Source of the DNA: Actinomycetota bacterium
GTDB taxonomy: Bacteria; Actinomycetota; Thermoleophilia; Gaiellales; Gaiellaceae
Assembly: GCA_013813345.1 (NCBI GenBank)
Contig: JACCRW010000336.1
Location: 1-5,076, forward strand
Direction: 5' to 3'
DNA length: 5,076 nucleotides
Both the position numbers and the translations under genes were made by a program. Of this stretch, positions 1 through 4,313 are shown in pieces (position 1 is the stretch's first letter; the number at the start of each line of letters is the position of its first letter). The notes below the pieces were generated by a model, which saw only the letters and a list, made by a program, of their open reading frames with translations, did not search any database and was not told the origin of the DNA.

Positions 1-491
1 TCGAGTCGCTCGTCACCTCGATCACGGCGCAGCAGGTCTCGCTCCAGTCGGCGTCCGCGATCCGAAGCCGCCTGATCGAGCGCTTCGGCGAGCCGGCTGA
101 GCATGCGATCGCATTCCCAACCCGCGAGCGCCTCGCGCTCGCGACCGAGGCCGAGCTCGTCGCCGTCGGCTTCTCCGGCCGCAAGGCCGAGTACACGATC
201 GCCCTCGCTCGTGACGACCTCGATCTCGACGCGCTCGCGCTGCTCTCCGACGAAGACGTGAAGGCCCGGCTCGTCGCTCTTCGCGGGATCGGCGAGTGGA
301 CAGCCGACTGGTTCCTCGCCCGCCATCTCGGCCGCCGGCACGCGTGGCCCGCCGGCGACCTCGTCCTCCGCAAGGCCGTGCGGTCCTTCTATGGTGACAT
401 TCAGGACGTTCGCAGCTTCGGCGCCCGGCTCCACCCCTTCGAGAATCTCGCAGCCCACTACCTCCTGACCGGCCTCCGCCTCAGCTCATGA
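1..491 (+). CDS. alkA: DNA-3-methyladenine glycosylase II (AlkA-type, HhH-GPD family), 5' truncated by window start
   Basis: The reading frame is open from the first base (complete codons start at base 3) to a TGA at 489-491, giving 162 visible residues. This is the HhH-GPD catalytic part of a base-excision repair enzyme that removes alkylated purines such as 3-methyladenine from DNA in the cytoplasm. Visible marks, in order: SITAQQVS at visible residues 6-13, the family's 'I.QQ.S' helix; GFSGRKAEYTIALAR at 56-70; the helix-hairpin-helix LRGIGEWTA at 93-101; and WPAGDLVLRKAV at 115-126. D119 there sits where AlkA has its catalytic aspartate. The C-terminal HPFENLAAHYLL replaces the usual 'PWRS.AA..LW' helix but keeps its pattern. 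The N-terminal domain lies outside the window. An Ada-like fusion upstream cannot be excluded. The gene heads a compact co-directional run; its stop overlaps a tiny ATG ORF at 488-511. Family confidence is high; the exact AlkA subclass is less certain. Confidence 0.9.
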   Translation, partial: ESLVTSITAQQVSLQSASAIRSRLIERFGEPAEHAIAFPTRERLALATEAELVAVGFSGRKAEYTIALARDDLDLDALALLSDEDVKARLVALRGIGEWTADWFLARHLGRRHAWPAGDLVLRKAVRSFYGDIQDVRSFGARLHPFENLAAHYLLTGLRLSS

Positions 492-511
492 CCATCGGGC
501 ATCCGCAATGA
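488..511 (+). other. Seven-codon micro-ORF bridging the glycosylase and acetyltransferase genes
   Basis: An ATG at 488-490 overlaps the glycosylase stop in an ATGA arrangement. It reads MTIGHPQ and stops at TGA 509-511, which overlaps the next gene's ATG (508-510), again as ATGA. The peptide resembles the first residues of that next protein (MTIRH), because ATGACCATC occurs at 488-496 and again at 508-516. It could relay terminating ribosomes by reinitiation, or be a leftover of a start-region duplication. No Shine-Dalgarno sequence is visible before either ATG. Translation of this peptide is unproven, and coincidence is possible. Confidence 0.3.
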
Positions 512-1500
512 CCATCCGTCACGCCACAGCCGACGACAACGAGCTCGTCCGCTCCCTCTGGCAGGAGTTCGTCGGCTGGAGCGGCGAGCTTCCCGCCTGG
601 GCGGACGCGAGTTGGGAGACGGCGAGCCAGGAGATCGAGCGCGCGCTCGACGCGAACGGGCTCTTCGTCGCCGAGCGCGACGGCGAAGCGGTGGGCTTCG
701 CGAGCGCGTGGATCGACGGGCACGTCGCTACTGTCGGCGATCTCTTCGTCCGCGAGTCGGCTCGCCGCCACGGCACCGGGAAGGCTCTCGTCGACGCCGT
801 CGTCGAGAACATGCGGGCGCGCGGCGCGACCTATCTCCGGCTGAACGCGAACCTCGACGCGCTCGCGTTCTACGACCGACTCGGCTTTCGCGAGGAGTCG
901 CGGAATCTCATCCTCTCGCTCAAGGTGCGCGAGGTCGGCGGCGGCCGCTCGTTCGGGGCGATCCACGTCCAGAGCGACGACCTCGCGTCGATCGAGCGCG
1001 CGGTCCGCCAGTTCGTCCCGCGCCTGCCCGGCGCCTCGCAGGGAAGCCTGATCTCGCCGCCCCGCCACGGCTGGATCGCGGTCTACGACGACGTCTGCGA
1101 CCGCGATCCGACGATGCTCCGCCGCCTCGCGCGGGAGCTCTCCGACCGGATGGGCGCCGTCGTGCTCGCGCTCGGCGTCGAGCAGGACGAGGTCGTGCGG
1201 TTCGTGCTGCTCGACCGCGGCGGCGTCGTGGACGAGTACCTGTCCGTGCCGGAGCACTACGGGCCGCTCCCGCCCGGCGACGTGATCGGCCTGGCGGCGA
1301 ACCCTCGCGTCGTCAACCGGCTCACCGGCGCCGACCCCGCCACCGTCCGGACCGTTGCCCGCACCGCTGCGTCGCCCGCGGAGCTGCCGCCTGCGCAGGA
1401 GCTCCTCGGCGACCTGGCTCGCGCGATCGGGATCGAAGGAGCTGAACATGGTTGGAGCGATGCACCGGAGATTCCCGACGCCGTCGTTGTCGAGCGCTGA
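508..1500 (+). CDS. GNAT-family N-acetyltransferase with an uncharacterised C-terminal domain
   Basis: This 330-residue cytoplasmic protein has two parts. Residues 1-140 are a GNAT fold, which transfers an acetyl group from acetyl-CoA to an amine. MTIRHATADD is a typical first strand. VGDLFVRESARRHGTGKAL (76-94) holds the acetyl-CoA pyrophosphate loop R-R-H-G-T-G at 86-91. LNANLDALAFYDRLGF (112-127) is motif B, with Y122 as the usual general-acid position. Plain GNAT enzymes are about 150-170 residues. The remaining ~190 residues are a separate domain: GAIHVQSDD at 150-158, PPRHGWIAVYDDVCDRD at 184-200, a helix at 202-214, strands at 216-235, VDEYLSVPEHYGPLPPGD at 241-258 and AANPRVVNRLTGAD at 263-276. 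I do not recognise this domain as a named family. The start at 508 is chosen because the first strand begins directly there; no Shine-Dalgarno is visible, so coupling to the upstream gene is likely. Its stop overlaps the next start by one base (TGATG). The substrate is unknown. Confidence 0.88.
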   Translation: MTIRHATADDNELVRSLWQEFVGWSGELPAWADASWETASQEIERALDANGLFVAERDGEAVGFASAWIDGHVATVGDLFVRESARRHGTGKALVDAVVENMRARGATYLRLNANLDALAFYDRLGFREESRNLILSLKVREVGGGRSFGAIHVQSDDLASIERAVRQFVPRLPGASQGSLISPPRHGWIAVYDDVCDRDPTMLRRLARELSDRMGAVVLALGVEQDEVVRFVLLDRGGVVDEYLSVPEHYGPLPPGDVIGLAANPRVVNRLTGADPATVRTVARTAASPAELPPAQELLGDLARAIGIEGAEHGWSDAPEIPDAVVVER

Positions 1501-2081
1501 TGTCGACCCTGACCCTCTACGATGCCGCGCGCTGTCCCTATTGCGCCCGCGTTCGGATCGTCCTCGCCGAGAAGGGCGTCGAGTACGAGACGGTTGAGAT
1601 CGACCTCGAGCGCCGCCCGGCCTGGCTCTACGAGAAGAATCCGGCCGGGAAGGTTCCGGTGCTCGAGGAGAACGGCTGGGTTTTGCCCGAGTCGGCGGTG
1701 ATCTCCGAGTACCTGAACGAGCGCTACCCCGAGCCTCCGCTCTGGCCCGACGACCCGGGCGAGCGCGCGGCCGGCCGCCTGCTCGTCTTCCGCTTCGACG
1801 ACTTCTCGACGCCGTACTACTCCCTCCGGCGCGGCGAGGAGGGAGCGCGCGGGCGATTCGAGGACGAGCTTGCGTTCCTCGACTCTCTACTCGGGGCCAT
1901 GCCCTGGCTCTCGGGGCGAGCGTTCGGCCTTGCGGACGTGGGCTACCTGCCCTGGGTGGTACGCGCCCGCGAGCGGCTCGGAATCGAGCTGGAGAGGTTT
2001 CCCGCGCTCGCCGGGTGGCTCGAGCGGGCATCCGAGCGGCCCTCGGTCGTAGCGGAGCTCGAGCTCGTCGCAGCCTCATGA
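1500..2081 (+). CDS. Glutathione S-transferase-like protein (thioredoxin-fold N-domain, GST C-domain)
   Basis: The 193-residue protein has the two-domain GST layout, slightly short for the family. Residues 1-77 are a thioredoxin/glutaredoxin fold: strand TLTLYDA, then CPYC at 12-15, which is the glutaredoxin-like active-site position. GKVPVLEENG (50-59) carries the cis-proline P53. PESAVISEYL (63-72) has the E64-S65 pair that contacts the gamma-glutamyl group in GSTs. Residues 85-190 form the all-helical C-domain, with FGLADVGYLPWV (142-153) matching the 'ADi' capping-box helix. Members conjugate or reduce thiols on electrophiles in the cytoplasm; the real thiol cofactor is unknown. I chose ATG 1500 over an in-frame ATG at 1452, because the fold starts at 1502 and the extra 16 residues are an Arg-rich out-of-frame reading of the previous gene. 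The start shares one base with the upstream stop (TGATG), and the end overlaps the rhodanese start by 4 nt, so coupling is likely. An SspA-like role is a less likely alternative. Confidence 0.9.
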   Translation: MSTLTLYDAARCPYCARVRIVLAEKGVEYETVEIDLERRPAWLYEKNPAGKVPVLEENGWVLPESAVISEYLNERYPEPPLWPDDPGERAAGRLLVFRFDDFSTPYYSLRRGEEGARGRFEDELAFLDSLLGAMPWLSGRAFGLADVGYLPWVVRARERLGIELERFPALAGWLERASERPSVVAELELVAAS

Positions 2082-2440
2082 GCGAGGACGTCGATCGTGA
2101 CGAGCTGCGACGGAGGCTCGGCGAGCCCGGCCTGATCGTCCTCGACGTGCGCAGCGCCGACGAGTCCGCCGGGCGGACGGGCGCGTCCTGCGATCCGCGC
2201 CAGGGCCGGATCGCGGGCGCGCAGCACCTCGACGTCCAGGAGCTGATGACGCTCACCGCGGCGCAGATCCGGGAGCTGCTGCCCGAGGGCGCGAAGGTCG
2301 TCGCCTACTGCCACTCGGGCTCCCGCTCAGCGGTGGCCGTCCAGATCCTCCGGGCCGCGGGCTTCGACGCCCGCAACTATCCCGGCTCCTGGCACGAGTG
2401 GTCGCGCGACGACTCGCTGCCCTCGGAGACCGGCTACTAG
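2078..2440 (+). CDS. Single-domain rhodanese (sulfurtransferase), resembling the catalytic half of SseA-type enzymes
   Basis: This 120-residue cytoplasmic protein is one rhodanese domain. LIVLDVRSADE (19-29) is the first conserved strand. SCDPRQGRIAGAQHLDV (37-53) corresponds to the 'GHIPGA' motif, with R44 in place of the usual His. VVAYCHSGSRSAVAV (74-88) is the active-site loop, with persulfide-forming C78 and R83. The tail NYPGSWHEWSRDDSLPSETG (100-119) matches the 'DGSW.EW' and 'P.ET' ending of tandem thiosulfate or 3-mercaptopyruvate sulfurtransferases, so this looks like only their catalytic C-terminal half. C38 is a second cysteine. Such proteins pass sulfane sulfur from thiosulfate or another persulfide to a thiol acceptor; donor and acceptor are unknown here. 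I chose ATG 2078, which overlaps the GST stop as ATGA, over an in-frame ATG at 2015 that lies inside the GST gene. Its TAG stop lies in a CTAG palindrome shared with the convergent amidotransferase gene. Confidence 0.92.
   Translation: MSEDVDRDELRRRLGEPGLIVLDVRSADESAGRTGASCDPRQGRIAGAQHLDVQELMTLTAAQIRELLPEGAKVVAYCHSGSRSAVAVQILRAAGFDARNYPGSWHEWSRDDSLPSETGY
2437..2440. other. CTAG palindrome serving as stop codon on both strands
   Basis: TAG at 2438-2440 ends the rhodanese on the + strand. The complement of bases 2437-2439 reads TAG and ends the amidotransferase on the - strand. The two convergent genes therefore overlap by 4 nt with no room for a terminator between them. Any terminator must lie inside coding sequence, or the transcripts must run into each other. 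Confidence 0.9.
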
Positions 2441-3102
2441 ACCGTCTCGAGAAAGGCCCGGCACAGCCCGCGGCCGAGCTCGTTCCAGTCCGCGATCCGC
2501 GCCGCCGTCTCCCGCCGCAGCGCCTCCGGGTCGGCGACGTCGCCGGGATCCTCGCCGAGCCACTGCTCGATCTGCGGGCCGGTCACCTCGGCGTGGAACT
2601 GGATCCCGTAGGCGCGACCGAGCCGGAAGGCCTGCGTGCAGACCGCGCTCCGCGCGAGCTCGGTTGCCCCGGCCGGGAGGCCGTAGGTGTAGTGGTGCCA
2701 CTGGAACGCGTCGAAGCGGGCCGGCAGCGAGCCGAAGACAGGATCGTCTGCCGCCGCCGTCAGCTCGACCTCGAACCAGCCGACCTCGGACTCGGCCGCA
2801 GGATGCACGTCAGCGCCCGCCGCCTTCGCGAGGAGCTGCGCGCCGAGGCAGACGCCGAAGAGCGGCAGCTCGCGCTCGAGTGCCGCCTCCAGGAATCGCA
2901 GCTCGCCGAGCAACCACGGATGCCGCTCCTCCTGATCTGCGTGCATGGCGCCGCCGAAGACGAGCACCGCGTCCGCGGCCGCCGGCGGCTCGCCGCCGAG
3001 CGGGACGCACCACTCGGCGAGCTCGTGCCCGGCGTCGCGGATCGCCTCGCCGAAGACACCGGTTCCCACGCTTGGGCCGTGCGTGAGCGCGAGCACCTTC
3101 AC
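2437..3102 (-). CDS. Type 1 glutamine amidotransferase (GMP synthase-like GATase1 domain), stand-alone
   Basis: The 221-residue protein is a single class I glutamine amidotransferase domain, which hydrolyses glutamine and delivers ammonia to an acceptor. The catalytic triad is complete: nucleophile C85 in LFGVCLGAQLLA (81-92), and H170 and E172 in GIQFHAEVT (166-174). VFGGAMHADQEE (48-59) supplies the oxyanion-hole glycines, with H-A-D following as in GMP synthase-like members. WHHYTYGLP (135-143) is the typical strand-turn before the last part of the fold. There is no synthetase domain and no partner gene in view, so the acceptor is unknown; relatives act on small amines or amino acids, or are uncharacterised. 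The start is GTG at 3102-3100; the reading MKVLALTHGP begins directly with the first strand. No Shine-Dalgarno is visible, and a -10-like TACGAT ends 6 nt upstream, so a leaderless transcript is possible. The gene is convergent with the rhodanese gene and downstream of a strong hairpin. Confidence 0.9.
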   Translation of the reverse strand: MKVLALTHGPSVGTGVFGEAIRDAGHELAEWCVPLGGEPPAAADAVLVFGGAMHADQEERHPWLLGELRFLEAALERELPLFGVCLGAQLLAKAAGADVHPAAESEVGWFEVELTAAADDPVFGSLPARFDAFQWHHYTYGLPAGATELARSAVCTQAFRLGRAYGIQFHAEVTGPQIEQWLGEDPGDVADPEALRRETAARIADWNELGRGLCRAFLETV

Positions 3103-3108
3103 TGGCCG

Positions 3109-3114
3109 ATCGTA
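3109..3114 (-). promoter_or_regulatory. Possible -10 element (TACGAT) of a leaderless promoter for the amidotransferase
   Basis: On the - strand TACGAT (actinobacterial TANNNT pattern) ends 6 nt before the GTG start, which would place transcription initiation at or next to the start codon. This fits the lack of a Shine-Dalgarno sequence. No recognisable -35 is present; that region is occupied by the hairpin at 3117-3147. This is weak evidence from a single hexamer. Confidence 0.3.
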
Positions 3115-3116
3115 GT

Positions 3117-3147
3117 GGAGAGCCGGGCCGCGAAGGCCCGGCCCTCC
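3117..3147 (-). terminator. GC-rich hairpin downstream of the secreted-protein gene, probable terminator without U-tract
   Basis: GGAG (3117-3120) plus GCCGGGCC (3122-3129) pair with GGCCCGGC (3135-3142) plus CTCC (3144-3147). This makes 12 base pairs interrupted by one A/C mismatch (3121/3143), with a 5-nt loop at 3130-3134 that reads UUCGC on the - strand. On that strand the stem begins 7 nt after the TAG of the secreted-protein gene, which suits transcription termination or mRNA end protection. No T-run follows, so classical intrinsic termination is uncertain, although U-less hairpins are common in high-GC genomes. Confidence 0.6.
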
Positions 3148-3154
3148 GATCCTC

Positions 3155-4258
3155 CTACCGCTTCGGCACGACGAGCCGCACCGTCGCGCTGCGGGCGGTA
3201 AAGCCGGCGCGGGTGACGCCGAGACAGGTGACGCCGAAGGTCGACTGGCACGCGGTCGCGCCCAAGTCAGCGGTCGGCACCGACGCGCGAGCCTGGAGGA
3301 ACCAGACCTGAGCCCTGGCCGTCTGCTTGACGGCGAGTGAGCCCGTGAACGTCGTTCCCGAGACGCGCAGCGCGCTCGACGAGCCCAGAGCGGAGGCTGT
3401 GCGGCCGCGGAAGAGCCGGACGGTCGGCGTGCCGCCGGCGGGAAGCGCCAGCGTGCCGCTGACCCGATAGGCGGCGGTGCCCCTCCTCGCGTTCAGCCGC
3501 ACGGGCTTCCTGAGCGCGATCGTGCGCGGGAAGCTGACGAGCGACTGCGACTCGACCGAGCCGGCCGCGTTCGCTCGACCCGTGTTCGGCGTGTACGGCG
3601 TCGCGAGCAGGCGCCAGCGGGACTCGCCGCTGCCCGTGCTCGCAAACACATCCCTCACTGTGAAGACCGTGCTCGTCAGCTTGAACCCGAAGGTGGCGCG
3701 GCCCGGGGTTCCGACGGGCACATCGGGCGGCGGCAGGCAGGCCTGGATCGAGGCGGTGGCGAAGGCCGAGGCCGGCGGCGCCGTGACCTGGTCGACGAAG
3801 ACGGGCAGCTCGAGCGTCTGCCCGGCGGCCTGGAGGATCAGGACCCAGAACGCGGTGTGCGTCACCGTGCCCGTGCACGCCGTCGCTGCGGCAGCGATCG
3901 GGACCTGCGTCGTCCCGGAGAGATAGGTGCCGGAGGCAGCGCGGACCTGCACCGTGCCGGTGAGCGGGAGCAGAGCGCCGCCGAGGTCGCCGGCGGTGCC
4001 GGCCGCGGTGACGGTGCCGATCGTCGTCCCCGCCGCCTGGGTCAGCGTCGCGGTGGTGCCGGCCGGAACGTAGAACGTCAGCTTGGCGCTCGGATCGTCG
4101 GACGCGCTCTGCGTGAAGCCGATCGTGGTCGGCCCAGTGCGGTCGTCCGTCACGAGCAGGCGCGGCGTCGTGTAGGCGGCGAAGGCGGAGCTCGCGCCGC
4201 TGAGCGCGAGCGCGCCGACGAGCGCGAGCAGCGTCAGTCGAATCTTGGTCGTGATCAT
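3155..4258 (-). CDS. Secreted protein of unknown function
   Basis: The 367-residue protein begins with a clear Sec signal peptide: K5 and R7, a hydrophobic core from L8 to L19, then SSAFA|AY with probable cleavage after A27. No lipobox, C-terminal anchor or membrane segment is seen, so it is probably released outside the cell. The mature part is rich in Thr, Ala, Gly and Val and looks mostly beta-stranded. It appears to have an N-terminal region (28-175, with LTFYVPAGTTATLTQAAGTT at 60-79), a Pro-rich joint (LPPPDVPVGTPGR, 175-187), and a more basic C-terminal region (188-367). Four cysteines (128, 174, 337, 345) could form two disulfides. I recognise no enzyme motif or named domain. ATG 4258 is chosen because it starts the signal peptide and follows a G-rich Shine-Dalgarno-like tract; the open frame further upstream is an antiparallel shadow of the substrate-binding protein. 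It lies 38 nt after that gene and may be cotranscribed with it. Confidence 0.85.
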   Translation of the reverse strand: MITTKIRLTLLALVGALALSGASSAFAAYTTPRLLVTDDRTGPTTIGFTQSASDDPSAKLTFYVPAGTTATLTQAAGTTIGTVTAAGTAGDLGGALLPLTGTVQVRAASGTYLSGTTQVPIAAAATACTGTVTHTAFWVLILQAAGQTLELPVFVDQVTAPPASAFATASIQACLPPPDVPVGTPGRATFGFKLTSTVFTVRDVFASTGSGESRWRLLATPYTPNTGRANAAGSVESQSLVSFPRTIALRKPVRLNARRGTAAYRVSGTLALPAGGTPTVRLFRGRTASALGSSSALRVSGTTFTGSLAVKQTARAQVWFLQARASVPTADLGATACQSTFGVTCLGVTRAGFTARSATVRLVVPKR

Positions 4259-4260
4259 GG

Positions 4261-4268
4261 TTCCCCCC
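4261..4268 (-). promoter_or_regulatory. Ribosome binding site of the secreted-protein gene
   Basis: On the - strand GGGGGGAA lies 2 nt before the ATG at 4258, with its G-run 4 nt away. It is purine-rich and the best Shine-Dalgarno-like tract before any start in this window, though close to the start and not a perfect AGGAGG. It supports ATG 4258 as the real start. Confidence 0.5.
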
Positions 4269-4285
4269 GGTCGGTGTCGGTCGAG

Positions 4286-4313
4286 ACGATAGTGGACTAC
4301 CCGCGCGGGTCGA
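4286..4313 (-). promoter_or_regulatory. Weak candidate promoter for the secreted-protein gene
   Basis: Reading the - strand, TCGACC (4313-4308) and TATCGT (4291-4286) are separated by 16 nt. Each matches 4 of 6 positions of the TTGACA or TATAAT consensus. Initiation would fall about 20 nt before the ATG, upstream of the G-rich ribosome site. The -35 lies inside the end of the substrate-binding protein gene. The match is weak and could be chance; the alternative is cotranscription from upstream. Confidence 0.2.

Noticed and set aside
1452..1499. Upstream ATG extending the GST by 16 residues
   Set aside because: The extension is Arg-rich, lies inside the acetyltransferase gene and precedes the natural first strand of the fold.
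2015..2077. Upstream ATG extending the rhodanese by 21 residues
   Set aside because: The extension reads GST coding sequence in another frame. The ATGA overlap at 2078 is the normal coupled start.
481..2256. 591-residue open frame on the - strand across the whole operon
   Set aside because: The translation is Arg/Ala/Ser-rich, low in complexity and without recognisable motifs. It is antisense to three genes with clear family motifs, and is a typical GC-rich shadow frame.
2398..3201. 267-residue open frame on the + strand opposite the amidotransferase
   Set aside because: No motifs are seen and it is antisense to a gene with a complete catalytic triad. Treated as a shadow.
3477..3926. 149-residue + strand frame opposite the secreted-protein gene
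   Set aside because: Although its composition is less skewed than other shadows, it shows no domain or ribosome site and lies wholly within the opposite gene, which has a convincing signal peptide.
4299..4310. 12-bp perfect palindrome ACCCGCGCGGGT at the end of the substrate-binding protein gene
   Set aside because: It would make only a 4-bp stem with a 4-nt loop and lies in codons for the C-terminal residues. Such palindromes are frequent in this base composition.
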